A stretch of 64,000 bases of DNA from NCBI RefSeq assembly GCF_000003195.3, contig NC_012877.2, positions 25,253,838 to 25,317,837 of the forward strand, written 5' to 3'. The notes below the pieces were generated by a model. That model ran no database searches. It saw only the letters and a list, made by a program, of their open reading frames with translations, and was not told the DNA's origin. The translations under genes were made by a program, and so were the position numbers. Origin of the DNA: Sorghum bicolor. Its lineage: Eukaryota; Streptophyta; Magnoliopsida; Poales; Poaceae. This document shows positions 43,469 through 54,922 of the stretch, piece after piece; positions within the stretch are counted from its first letter, which is position 1, and each line of letters begins with the position of its first letter.

Positions 43469-46053
43469 AGTCTGGTGTTGACGATGATGGGGTCGACAAC
43501 GAGCGGGTAGACGCCAGGGGCGACCACCTTGTCGGGATGGTCGTCACGATTGAAGATGATGGGGGTGCTCGACCAGTTGAGGTACTGGGGAACCGCCATC
43601 CTTGCTACAAAGACCTCTTGGCGTTCCCTCTTGCGCTGCCTTGTAGTTAGCTGCGTCGAGGGTCCACCATAAATCATGTAGCAGTCATGGATGGTTGGGA
43701 AACCCTCGTCTTCTTTGTCGTCCCCCTTGTCACCGCTCTTTTCTTTCTTTTGGTCATCCTTCTTAAGCCCCAGGCCGTCGAAATATCTTTTCAGCATGCG
43801 GCAGTCTTCAAGCTTGTTATTTGCCCCTCCCTTATGATTAGGGCAGGGCTCCTTTAGCATCTTGTCGAAGATAGCTCCCTCGGGGGGGGGTCCTCGAGGC
43901 TTTTTACGCTCCATGGCGGCGACGAGATCATCGTCGAGGGCCTCCCGTTTGAACGGTCGTGCTTTCTTCTTCTTCTTGCTTTTCTTGGGCCCTCGACTGG
44001 GGCCCTCATTGTCGTCGGCTAGCGCCTTGCCTTTCCTTCCTTCGTAGCTGAAGAAAGCACCAACCGCTTCCTCCCCTGCAGCATAGTTTGCCACCACATC
44101 CATTAGCTGGTCGACGGTCTAAGGGCGATTCCGACCCAACTCCCGCACTAGGTCTCTGCAGGTGGTGCCTGAGACAAAGGCCAGGATGACGTCATGGTCG
44201 GGGATGTGCGGCAGCTCGGTGCGCTACTTCGAGAAGCGCCGAGCATATTCTCGGAGGGTTTCTCCTGATTTCTGCTTGCACTTGCTGAGGTCCCACGAAT
44301 TGCCGGGTCGTATGTAGGTCCCTTTGAAGTTGCCTTCGAACACCCTGACCAAATCGGTCCAGTCGTGGATCTAGTTGGTAGGGAGTTCCCCAAGCCACCT
44401 GCGGGCGGTGTCGGAGAGAAAGAGCGGCAACTAACGGATGATGGCTCGATCATCTCCTCGAGCGCCTCCCAACTGACATGCTAGTCGGAAGTCTGCCAGC
44501 CACAGTTCCGGCTTGGTTTCGCCGTTGTATTTGGCAATGCTGGTTTGGGCTCAAAACGGGTTGGGCAACGGCGTGCTGCGGATCGCTCTGCTGAACACAC
44601 GAGGGCCCGGTGGTTCTGAGGCCATCCGGTCCTTGTTGCAGTCGTATCGTCCGCCACGGTGGTCGCTGTAGCCGCGTTCCTCTACATCCCCATGTCGACG
44701 GCGACGATACTCGTTGATGTCGTGTCGTCCGTCGTGTCACTATTGATTGTCGACAGGGTGGTCTTGGACAGGCGCTGTTTTCTTTCCTCGAGGGGGTGGT
44801 TGCTGATGGACAGACACCTCCCTTTCATTTCGGACCGGCTCGTCGCGCTTCTCCGAGACCGCCCCTCGACGTCGAGAGGCCGAGCTCTCGGCTTGCTGAG
44901 CTGCCGCCACCTGAAGTAGAGTTTGCACCTTGTCTCGAATGCGCCGTGCTTGGGAGCTCGAGGGTTCAGGCATGTTACGTAGTAGCATGGTCTACGCCAC
45001 GACATTCTGGCCTGCTCGAGGGAAACGGCTGATAGGCTGTTCTGGTTCCCCGTCTCCGACGATCTGCCAGTGCACTTCTCGAGCTCGCCTGTGTGCACCT
45101 CCGCCATGCGGGTATGGTTGTTCCTGCTCAAGGGCCCGCTCGAGCTGGGTGAGGCGCTCGCGATCTTCATCAAGCTTTGCTTTGAGCTCTGATAACTGCG
45201 CAAGTTGCACGGCTTTGTCTTCCTGAGGCGGAGGGTCGACCTGACCGTTGTTCCCAGGAGTCCTGGGGTCCTCCGTTGCTACAGGGGCTCGACCGCAGGT
45301 GACGGCGTCTTGTGTTTCGTCTGTGGTCTCCACCTCCCCATTGATGATGAAGCATTCCCTAGTAGGGTCGTAGCTGTCAGATTCAGAGTCGGGATCTGGC
45401 TCGGCGGCATAGAAACATCCGCGTCCTTCCTCCACCAGCCGCTGCCTGAGCGAGGTGATTGTGTATCGCCCGGGTCCTAGGCATCGGAGGCCTTGTACCT
45501 GGGAGAAATCTGGCAGCTCAGCCGCTTGCTGTTGTGACCCAGCGTCTCACGGGAGGACCATTGGTCGCTCCACGTACGTTTGGGCGTTTGGGCATATTGT
45601 CCTGGCGAGTGATGCAGCGGCGTTGTCCAGACCGAACAGGTACGTTCTTCTAGAGGCGAACAACCCGTGCGGTAGCAGTGTCGTCGAGGGCGAGAGCACA
45701 CAAGGCGCGTCGTCGCCCAAGGTCGTCACGCGGCCCTCGTGACGTCGGGCCGCCGTATCCGCGGCTTCGACGCGTGGGGCTATCGATTCCTACACCACCG
45801 CTCGCCTAGCACGAGCTGATGACCGTGCAGCGGCAGAGGGGCGGTGGCGGTGCTGTCCACGCCTCTTCTTAGGTGGGGAGGCGTGGTGGCGAGGCCGTCT
45901 TGGGGCCTTCAGTCTTGCGAATGCAATGCGGGCTCCTCCGAGTCCCTTGACCGAGAGCAGGATCATGTCGTAGCCGAAACTGGTGGACATAAACTCGAGG
46001 CTCCCGAACCAAATCACCATGGAGCGCGGGATCGGTGAAACGAGAGTGGCCAT
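43469..46053 (-). pseudogene. gag: Gag of element E
   Basis: It starts at 46053 (MATLVSPIPRSMVIWFGS), about 60 bp inside the 5' LTR. The same order as in B follows: an Arg/Pro-rich N-terminus, SESDSYDPTRE acidic region, coiled-coil ELKAKLDEDRERLTQLER, capsid-like domain (decayed, 44740-44110), then VVANYAAGEEAVGAFFSYEG, the lysine-rich stretch and the CPNHKGGANNKLEDC knuckle. Most pieces remain in one frame, with stops at 45790, near 44989 and at 44119-44121 (TAG where B has CAG). Confidence 0.82.
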
Positions 46054-46090
46054 CTAGAGAGAGATGGGAAGTCAGTGAAAAAACACGTAG

Positions 46091-46112
46091 GACCCCTACC
46101 TGGCGCGCCAAC
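46091..46112 (-). promoter_or_regulatory. Primer-binding site of element E
   Basis: TTGGCGCGCCAGGTAGGGG on the minus strand, directly inside the 5' LTR, is identical to that of B. The palindromic GGCGCGCC core is retained in both copies. Confidence 0.7.
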
Positions 46113-47167
46113 TGTCGGTGTTTTACCCCTGGGGGTCACACCAACGAGTGAAACTTGTGTGCGTGTTCCCTTTCCCAGATGGTGATGTAAGAAAGACACA
46201 AAGATTTATCCTGGTTCGGGCAAGAGAAGGCCCTACGTCTAGCGGGGGGGATGTTTCTATTATCTTGCACCTAAGTGCTTGTACAGGGGCGAATACAAGT
46301 CGGTGTTGTGATGGATTCTAAGTTCTAGACGGAGGTGGTGTATCGTTGTTCTCTACATATCTCTTCCTATGCCTCCCCTTTTATAGTCAAAGGAGAGACC
46401 TAGGTTACATGGCGTAGGTGATAGAGTAGGGGTCGATAGGGGCGTGGAGCGCTGACCTACACGAGGCTTCCGTACCAGCGTGGCCTTGAGCCGTCTTGTT
46501 CCACAGTACTTGGGTGATGATTACGCGTGCCCCTGAATTCAGCTCCTTCGCGCTGTCCTGGACCGGCTTAACCGTGGGCATGCCTGTACGTCGTGGTTGC
46601 AGTCGTGTCAGAGTGGTTGAGGTGCCGTCTTTTATTGCCCGACTCTTCTCTTGGATGGTACGTGCCCGCTCGAGAGTGAGATGTCGCGCAAAGCCCTGCT
46701 GAATGGAGCGCTGACTTTGGACATCTCGAGGGGGGCCGTGACATGACATTCCTTCTGTCTCACCGCACTCAGCCTTACTCTCACTCTTCTGAAAGGATAA
46801 ATCTCCAAAAAGGGGTGATTGGATGGGTGCTCGCTCCCTATCACGCTTCCCGTGACTGTCGGGTTAGGTGAGAACACGGCAGGCGCATTAAATGACCTGG
46901 TTCCCGTACTCGCGGCAGGCGGCGGACGGCGTCCTTGCGCTCGAGGCCTGTCGTTTCGTACGAGCCAATTCCGTATTCGATGGTCGCCGTTCTGTCGAGC
47001 CTTGGTTGATTCGTACGACCCTTTCTCCGTGTTTGAGGCTATGGTCGTCATCGCATTTTGGTGATCGCGCGTGCGAACGGGGGGCGTCGAGTCAGGAGCC
47101 TCGACTCACGTACGGGTCCTTTCATTATATGCATCGGTTAGGGTACCCCTTACTGATACGCTCGACA
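46113..47167 (-). repeat. 5' LTR of element E
   Basis: This 1,055-bp LTR ends at 46113 (CACCGACA on the minus strand) and starts at 47167 (TGTCGAGCG). It pairs with 12728-13783. A minus-strand TATA-like TATAAAA lies at 46379-46385. The next bases are the ATCAT duplication and the resumed RT of element D. Confidence 0.93.
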
Positions 47168-47721
47168 ATCATGGAGGTTTTCATGGATGATTTTACCGTC
47201 TATGGCAAAACCTTCGATCATTGTTTGGAGAATTTAGATAGAGTCTTGCAGCGATGTGAAGAAAAGCACTTAATCCTGAACTCGGAGAAATGCCATTTTA
47301 TGGTTCAGGAAGGAATAGTGCTAGGACATAAAGTGTCCGAATGTGGTATAGAGGTGGACAAAGCAAAGATTGAAGTTATTGAAAAACTTCCACCTCCCAC
47401 GAATGTGAAAGGAATCCATAGCTTTTTTGGACATGCAGGGTTTTATAGACGCTTTATCAAGAACTTCTCTCAAATTGCTAGACCCCTAACTAGTCTCCTA
47501 GCTAAGGATGCACCTTTCATCTTTAGTGATGTGTGTCATGACTCTTTTCAAACTCTCAAGAAAGCACTCATCTCAGCCCCGATTATCCAACCACCTGATT
47601 GGAATCTTCCTTTTGAGATCATGTGTGATGCTAGCGATTTTGTGGTTGGTGCCGTTTTAGGACAAACCAAGGTAAAAAGCATTATGCCATATCCTACGCT
47701 AGCAAAACTTTGTCTGGACCA
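47168..47721 (+). pseudogene. pol: Reverse transcriptase to RNase H of element D, right part
   Basis: After the ATCAT duplication the RT resumes in the same frame: MEVFMDDFTVYGKTFDHCL (catalytic MDD), then EKCHFMVQEGIVLGHKVSE, KLPPPTNVKGIHSFFGHAGF and the RNase H start (CDASDFVVGAVLGQTK). It is about as close to E2 as two members of one clade would be. At 47721 it is cut by element G (probable duplication GACCA at 47717-47721). Confidence 0.9.
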
Positions 47722-48077
47722 TGTTGACGGTCCTTAATGCTCACATCTAACTATCAACTAATCATAAAAAAGGATCCAAATGCAACCAACACCTAGACTT
47801 AGGGTTTTATCTGATAGAATTCCACGAGTTTTGGTGTTTGTCTATTTCTGCAGGGGGTTATCAGGAAATATGGAGGAAAGGCCCACATGTCGGGTTTACA
47901 TAGAGATTAACGTGCCGTGCAATTTTCTATCATCTAGAAGACTACAGAAGCCACGGGAACGAACGGGAGGCCGAACGGGCCCGGGGGCAGGGCGCCCGCC
48001 CTCCCCCCTTGGGCGCCCGCCCTGCTATAGTGCCCAATTAGAGTCCTTTTCGCGAATCGTGCTCCACCAACCTAAGG
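47722..48077 (+). repeat. Element G: start of an LTR (left of the H insertion)
   Basis: It starts TGTTGACGGTCC and follows the shared LTR pattern of A, C, E2 and F. GC dyads lie at 47990-48001 and 48011-48022, again 21 bp apart. It is cut by element H after CCTAAGG and resumes at 63706. Whether this is the 5' LTR of a longer element or a solo LTR cannot be told, as the end is off window. Confidence 0.88.
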
Positions 48078-51000
48078 TGTAACACCCCAGTGTTATGGTT
48101 GCATCAAGCATGTGCATAGCATGAGCATCATCATTTACTCAAAGCATATCATGATCATCATCTATCTTGAGCCATGTCATTCTATGCAAAAATGTGTTTT
48201 AAATTGCTTAAATTGGCTTCCTATGCTTATGTTTGAGTGAACAATGCTTGTGTTTGTGCTTAATGCCTTGGTAATTAGTTTATCTATGCTTAACTTAATC
48301 TTGGGAACAATGTTCATGTTGATCACTTTTCCAAAATATGCTTTTAAGTCATACTTATGAAAATAGACCCTAGAAACCTCTTTTTCTTAGGATTTTAAAA
48401 AGTGTTTCATAAAATGTTTGCATGTCAAAACTTTCTACAGCAACGTTGTAGTAAATTTTATAAGGAACAAAAGTTGTTTTATGGCCATCTCATGAAAATG
48501 ATCACAAATAGCTAAAAAGTGACCTACAAGGCAGATTTGGGGCTGTTTTCAACACTTAGAAAATTTTCTAAGTCTTGGAACGAAAACAGTTTGCTCGATT
48601 GATTTTGAAAACTTCATAACTCTCAATCCAAGCCGATCTAGCTCTTGCTCCAGTTGACAAAGTTTTAGATCTCGCTTAGTTCTCCAAGTTTGTCAACTAC
48701 GCCATCTTCTAATTCGCTCTGGTTTGGGAGATAATCGCCGGTGAAGTGGCTCTGTCAGACCAGCACCCTTTCTTCTGAATCGAGCCTGAGCTCGTCGACG
48801 TGGCCGACCGCCGGCAGAGCTCCGTCGCCATTTGTCGACCACACGCTGCTCCTGGCCTCGCTTGTCAGCCATCGTCGCGTGCATGACCTCCACGGCGACG
48901 TCCCGAGCGAAGTGGACGCGTCCACTCGCTCTGCCTCGCCCTCCTTCGCCTGAAACTCGCCCGCAGCGAGCTCTCCGCCGCGAGCTCACTCCGGCGAGCT
49001 CGTGTGCGCTCCTCACTGCGCCTCCGTCCACCAAACTCCACCCAAAGCTCCGCCGTGAGCCGCTCTCTAAGCTCCACCCTCTAACTCGCCGAGAAACCCA
49101 CCGGTGAGCCGACATTCCCTTCTTCCCCCAAATCGGTTCGCCGTGACCTTCTTCTCCGGCGAACTCAATGCCGAGCGCTGTGAGGCTTCTCATCGTCTTT
49201 GGTTAGGTCCTAGAGGTAGCTTAGGTCCTTAGCGAGCTTTTGCGCCACCTGGTGGATGCTCTACCGGGTTCTCCGTCGCCGGACACGGTGCGCAGCGCCG
49301 CCGTGCTTCCGCCGGAGTTGGGTGCTCTCGTGGCCAGCGCGTTCCACGGGGATCCAGGCCAAGCCGCGCACCTAGGAAGCTTCGCCGTACTCCGCTGGTG
49401 CTGTAGAAGGCCTTAGGTCGCGCTCTACCGGCCTGAGGGCTCCGGCGTAACGCCGAGCACCTCCGCCGAGCCGCCATTGTCGACGGCGAGCCTCTTCCGG
49501 TGGCTCCGCCGTGGGAAAAGTGGGGTCAATCGAGTCGTTAGGGTTTGGGGATCACGCTGATGCCCTTGGCTTGGCCGGAGACCTCGCCGTCGCGGAGAAA
49601 TCGCCGGCGAAAGTCGCCTCGGCCGCGAGGAAGAAGAGCCTGACAGATGGGACCCACTGTCAGCGACTCTCTCTTTCCCTCCTTTTCTTTTATTCAAAAT
49701 CCTGATTTTTGGCTTTCTTGCAAAAATCATATCTCCAGTTTCTGAGATCCAAAAATTGTGAAACAAATTTTTGTGGAGTTTCTTGAGATGGCTAGTATTT
49801 AATAAAAATATAAAATGAATCATGTTTTCTGAGAAATCATTTATTAAGGATTTAATCTTGTTATTTATGGAAAAATGCATATCTCTTGTTATACTGCTTA
49901 GTTTGCTTTGAAAATTTTATGGTAGCCTTTGCATGGCATTAGAGTGCTCGGATAATTATTTCATGATTTTTAGAGCACTGCAGTTGGGATACGTAATTTG
50001 TGTTTGAGATATGGCTTGTTTCTTTAAATAAATCATATAAAATAATTGGTGCTTATGCTGATGTTCTACTTTGGTGGTAAGTTTGTTTATGGTACTCCTA
50101 AGATGTAAATAATCTGAAATCTGTTGTTTAACACCATATAAGTATTGTTTCTAAATTTATGAAATAAATGCCTTGATACGTGTTAAATACATATCTTTAT
50201 TTTGGTATGTGCATTGCTGTGAAATTTTTATGGTGATACTTTGATGGTGTCCTTGTGCTTCTGTAATTGTTGTAGATTTTTCTGAGCATTTGAACTAGTA
50301 TCTTGTAATTATGCTCTTATTTAGAGTTAATTAATAAATGCCTTGTTAAATAAATGTTTTGGGGTTTCCATCTGATGATCTGGTAACCTTGTAATATGTT
50401 TGTGCTCATAGGCCATGTGGTTGGCATGGTTTGTGTCTTGATCATGTCATTAAATAATTAACTATTGGGTTTAATGCTGTTCTGGACAGCAAGGTAGCAA
50501 TTTGGTTATTACTTAATGATAACTTGACTTTCTGTGGAACTTGTCTAAAGCAAAGATGTTCCAAACTTGTTGAACTAACTATGGTTTAAATTTGAGGTCG
50601 TTTGGCCAAGTAGTTTAAAAGTTATAGCTGTTTCAAGTTGGGTTCTAGGAATAGGTGTTCTCTGTTTTTCTGGGACAGAACCTGGAACTTTGTTTAAATG
50701 ACCAGTCTCATGTATGAATCTTGCTGTCATGTTTAAAGATTAATTGTAGACAATTTCATAAGCTTTCCAGAATGTCCTTACTCATGTTTGTTGGACCTGC
50801 CTATATTTAGTTATGATTTATTTACTGAGCCTCTCTGTTTGTGTGTTTGCTGCCTTAGTGTCTTGAAAGGTTTTGGGTTATGTTAACTTGTTCAATTATG
50901 CGAGTTAGTATAACTTTTGTCCGTAAATGAGTGTCCAGTGAGTTGCTTGTGTCATTAAGCATTCATCGTTAGCATGTGCATTATCTTATCGTTCGAGCAT

Positions 51001-52656
51001 GCAATAGGTGCACCGGACGTGGCCGTTTCCTTCGAGCTCCAAGCGAATCCCGAAGGTCAGGAGGGCAGCCAGGAGGTGGAGGTCCAGCAAGCCAGACTCG
51101 AGGAGCCCGAAGAAGAAGTTGAGTGCCCGAATCACGAGCCGGCATCATTCGTGAAAGGCAAGCCCCGGAGCATTCTAAGTCTCCTTCTATTTTCGAAAGT
51201 TTACTTAATATGTTATACCTATTGATGCATTAAGTCTAGGAGTTGTGATGAAACTGTTGCTGCATTCTACTCTATCCTTGTCCAGATAACTCACCCTCCC
51301 TGGTTGTAGAGTTAGGATCGAGTAGCAGCTTAGATATGCTTTAATCGGTAGAAGTCGGGTGATATCCTGTCATCCGCGCGATATAGGGTTATGTCGGATC
51401 ACGATGGTCTATATGTGCTATCGTGGATGGAACCTGATTAAAGTGAGTTAAGCCGGGCGGAGTTTTGCAAGTTTGTAGTAACTCCGTCTGTGGCAGCTAA
51501 GGACTGATCGTTGTACGTCCTCTTGTCATGTTGAACGCATGCCTAACACTTAGTTGGCCGGATAACTCGTTCCGACCGCGAAGCCGAGTAGTATGACTCA
51601 GGCCGGAAGACCGGCAAGTATAAAGTGCGCACTACCGGAGGAAGTGCGGTGTGCGGGGGACCATTGGCGTAAGTCCAAAGGCAGGTGAGTTAAAATTCCT
51701 GACCTCCCTGGCAGAGTGGTAGCCCTTGGAGTGCGGCGCTGATCGGAACCGCGATTTCTGAGTTGTACCAAAAGTGACCCGTGGGCTCTCCGGCAGGGGA
51801 TGCCTGGGTGAGTGCTAGGAATAATCCTCCAGCTGGATAGGAATTCGATTCGAATCGCCGTCTCTCCCGGTTAGTGATAACTTGACAGAGCAGCGGCAAA
51901 CGTAGCATTCACTAATGAATTTGGTTCATGATGATGATGATAGCAAGAAGAACATATGATGAATTTGATATGGTTATTATTGTTTGTAATAATCAAGTGA
52001 TGTGTTGTAGTACAGGTGCTAATCTAGTGGTAGGCTGATGATAAATAAATATGATGCTCTTAAAATAACTTAGTTGTAAGTTAAGCTTTTGGCAAAAGGT
52101 GAGTCAACCAACTCCACCTAAGATTTAGCCTTGCATGATCCTTGGTGTCTTTTGTGTTTTACTAGACGGGTAAGTCTAGCTGAGTACATCCTCGTACTCA
52201 GGGTTTATTCCCACCTGTTGCAGATGATATCTTCTATGACGGTTTCTGCAAGACCTGTCTCCATCCCGCTGGGGATGAGGACTAACCGTTGGGCACGGTT
52301 CTCTACTCTTCTCGTCTATGAGGCTTTTTGAAGGATGGCATAGACTCTGGCAGTAACAAAACTTGTGAACTGAACTTTGAACAAGTGTGTGTAACTATTT
52401 TGCTTCCGCTACTTCAAACTTGGGTTGTAATAACTTAATGACTCCGATGTGGTGCCGCTTCATCGGCAATGACTGACTATGTAACATTCGTTGTGTTTAT
52501 GTTGAACTATTACGATCTTGGTTTGTTGCGAGTTGGTTTGAAGTCCTTCGTGATTTCGATTGACTACCGGGATTATATGGGCTCAAGTTTAGAAACTTGA
52601 TTGTTTGACGATCGTTTCTGCACTTGAACTCTTATAATTTGGTCGGTTCTGTGACA
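48078..52656 (+). repeat. 5' LTR of element H
   Basis: It starts TGTAACACCCC and ends GGTTCTGTGACA. A GC-rich, CG-dense segment lies at about 48770-49680; the rest is AT-rich. No ORF in it is persuasive as a gene. Being nearly 4.6 kb it is among the longer LTRs of this lineage, which is known for long LTRs. Confidence 0.94.
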
Positions 52657-53478
52657 GCTGGCATCGGAGCAAGTTCAGCATTATAAATGCAGCGTTTGTG
52701 TATTTAAAACAAAAGAGTTTTAAATAAAATACTGTAAAACAAATAATTAAGTTATGCCTGTGGTCGAATCCTCCTTGCCCACATAAGGACTATAGGTGGC
52801 TATTTAAGTACTGACTTGGGGGGGGGGTTTATTTATGCATCTCCGGCAGTACTCAGGTATGGATGTGTGATGACCGCACTATGCTACCCTGTGGTCTAAT
52901 GGTGGAGGTAGCCTTCATATGTGAATTAGCCACATATGTCGCTAGATTTAAATTATGTAACGTCGCACCTACGCTCGGGTAAGTGTGAGCTGTGAGAGCA
53001 TGATCGTCCAAACGGCGGTCTAGGGGAGTGTTCGCGGTGGTTTTCTGGAGTGGTTACATGTCGAAACCATGAAACCACGAAAGAAACTTAATTGGGGAGC
53101 ATTTAATTTCTCGGGTAGTTGTGGTGTCATTGTTTGGGGCATGTTGGGCATGTCCGAGCAATGTGCACTTAGTTTACTGCTTTCTTGAGTGATATATATT
53201 GGGAACTGTTGGGCTGAAATGAAGTTTTCTGCAGGTACTCTAACAGCGCACGTGTAAACCGATAGTTACCGTATCGAGAGACGAATGTATGCCACCGTAT
53301 ATCCATTAGAATATTAATTTTCTAAGTTTGTGAGGACGTACGGTTCGTGCATGCATCATGTCGCATTCATACATACATTCTGTCTACTCCTTCCCTTACA
53401 ATTTTGTCCCTTTTCAATAAATGAATGATTGCTTAACTAATCCTCTGTTACCCAAGGTGTTCCTATTCCCTTCCACAG
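52657..53478 (+). other. Leader of element H with a degenerate initiator-tRNA primer site
   Basis: TGGCATCGGAGC (52659-52670) differs by two transitions from TGGTATCAGAGC, the usual site for initiator tRNA-Met. A run of ten G residues lies at about 52818-52827. Donor-like CAG/GTATGG (52857) and CAG/GTACTC (53235) sequences occur before the first ORF. Otherwise I see nothing coding. Confidence 0.65.
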
Positions 53479-54564
53479 ATGGATGCACCCGCTTCACCTC
53501 TTCCCAGTGACACTTTCTTGCACGAGTTTGGCACTCCTACCCTGCTCTGGAGAGTGTTACGGACTGTTGGGTATACTGAGCCATCTCAGTATTCTTGGTG
53601 GGAGATGGAGAGCACAGGAGGGATCCAGTGGTTTGCTGTGCAGGGAGTTGTCCCTCCACATGGGGACAAGCCTGCATGGACAGGCTGGACTTGCAGCTCT
53701 GATGGGCAGACTCCTTGGGAGGCAGCTCAGGTTGCAGCCCAGACTATCCTGCTCGATATCTGTCAGAGGTGTGGTGACGAGCTGACGGGAGGACCAGCGG
53801 CCTCCATTCCTAGTGCTGACCCAGCAGCCGCGGAATGGAAACAGGCTGATGGTTGTGCTTTGGTTCGAGGCAGGGCAGAGAGAGCTGAGAGTTCTAGTCC
53901 TGCGATGAGTGCTATGATGGCGGTGCTCAAGCTGATTAGTCAGCGAGAGGGCACCTATGCACAGGTGATGATGGCTATTCGCAGGGCCCAGGAGATGCAG
54001 CGAAAGGCTGAAAGGCGTGCTCGCAAGTTTCACAAGCAAGCTAGACTCCTGGAGCAAGCTCAGAAGGACCGCAATGACTGGGAAGACATTGCGGAGTATC
54101 GTAGGCAACAGTGGGTGAAGGCCATCAGAGAGAGAGATCATAAGCAGGATCAGATGAGCCAGTTAGCTAGAGAGAAGGAGACCTTGCAGGAGCGCTTGGT
54201 GCAGCTCACCCTTGAGAGGGATACTGCACTCCGTGTGTCGGAGAACAGGCGCCAAGCATGGGAGATGCACCGAGTTCAGTCGCTTGAGCGGGAGAACTAT
54301 CTGCAGTATCAGATTGAGGCTGGTCTTGTGGAGATTCACCGTCTCAACAACTTGCTACACCCTGTTCCTCGCCCTATACCCGTGTATCCCGAGGTAGGAC
54401 CTCAGGTGATTGTGGCCGATGATGATGGTATGGAGGTCGATGGACCAGCAGCGGCTGCACCACCTTTACACGAGGACGTGGAGGACGAGGAGCTTGAGCC
54501 GGTTAGCGACGAGGATGGAGAGGCGATCTTCGACGCTGACTCGGACGACGAGCCTGGAGTGTAG
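53479..54564 (+). CDS. Additional ORF upstream of gag in element H (361 aa, intact)
   Basis: This is an intact frame from ATG 53479, which directly follows a pyrimidine tract and CAG. The N-terminal 100 residues are tryptophan-rich (SQYSWWEMES, KPAWTGWTCSSDGQTPWEAA) and end in an alanine-rich helix (AAQVAAQTILLDICQRCGDE), an arrangement loosely like a double-stranded RNA-binding fold. Residues about 155-285 form a long charged coiled coil (RRAQEMQRKAERRARKF through RDHKQDQMSQLAREKETL). The C-terminal 50 residues are very acidic. An extra ORF at this place is known in rice RIRE3/RIRE8-type elements; its function is not established. It is the only long frame of element H without a break. Confidence 0.75.
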   Translation: MDAPASPLPSDTFLHEFGTPTLLWRVLRTVGYTEPSQYSWWEMESTGGIQWFAVQGVVPPHGDKPAWTGWTCSSDGQTPWEAAQVAAQTILLDICQRCGDELTGGPAASIPSADPAAAEWKQADGCALVRGRAERAESSSPAMSAMMAVLKLISQREGTYAQVMMAIRRAQEMQRKAERRARKFHKQARLLEQAQKDRNDWEDIAEYRRQQWVKAIRERDHKQDQMSQLAREKETLQERLVQLTLERDTALRVSENRRQAWEMHRVQSLERENYLQYQIEAGLVEIHRLNNLLHPVPRPIPVYPEVGPQVIVADDDGMEVDGPAAAAPPLHEDVEDEELEPVSDEDGEAIFDADSDDEPGV

Positions 54565-54922
54565 GGAGTAGTGGGTAGTGTGACCCAAGGATCTTTTGTA
54601 GTATGCCAGTCGGCTGTGGTGCTTTTGTAACCATGTTGTAATCCGAAACTTTGACCTTGACTCATGGCATGTACTGTGTTGGTGTAATAACTTTATGGAC
54701 CCTATGTGCAGTCTTTATGATCGTTATGTTATGCCGATGTTTTCCGTTGTGGTGCGTATTGCGGATGTCTATGTCATGTGTTGGATTGGTGATGTTGTTT
54801 TGTGGAATGGAATTGTTGTGCCTTTCTGTAAAGCTATTCTCTCGAATACTTTCAGGCATGAATATAAGTTCTTCTACGGCAAATCTTGTCATCATCAATA
54901 CTCACTGACTGTGTCTTTACAG
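54565..54922 (+). other. Spacer between the additional ORF and gag of element H
   Basis: This 358-bp T-rich stretch lacks any conserved protein. Its end has the features of a plant intron 3' end: CTGAC or CTCAC branch-point-like sequences followed by TGTGTCTTTACAG directly before the gag ATG at 54923. Confidence 0.5.

Larger units (their letters stand above)
12728..47167 (-). mobile_element. Element E: complete Tat-like Ty3/gypsy retrotransposon carrying four further insertions
   Basis: Both LTRs are present (12728-13783 and 46113-47167), flanked by the perfect 5-bp target duplication ATCAT at 12723-12727 and 47168-47172. Without the nested elements and their duplications the element is about 13.7 kb. 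On the minus strand the order is LTR, primer site, gag, protease, RT, RNase H, archaeal-type RNase H, integrase, an antisense gene, PPT, LTR. The archaeal-type RNase H and the antisense ORF are hallmarks of the Tat lineage (for example Grande and RIRE2). It is interrupted by a solo LTR, E2, F and a MITE. All ORFs carry stops, so it is not autonomous. Confidence 0.94.

Noticed and set aside
48693..49880. Arg/Ser-rich and Pro-rich ORFs in the GC-rich part of the H LTR
   Set aside because: Several overlapping frames on both strands are open at once, which is typical of GC-rich non-coding sequence.
50974..51225. Small acidic ORF within the H LTR, also present at 62023-62274
   Set aside because: Among the differences between the two LTR copies, three of the five in this frame change the amino acid, so there is no sign of protein selection. 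Presence in both LTRs is expected from duplication alone.
54695..54922. Start of gag at the upstream in-frame ATG 54695
   Set aside because: The 76 residues would be hydrophobic and unlike gag starts, and the acceptor-like CAG precedes the ATG at 54923.
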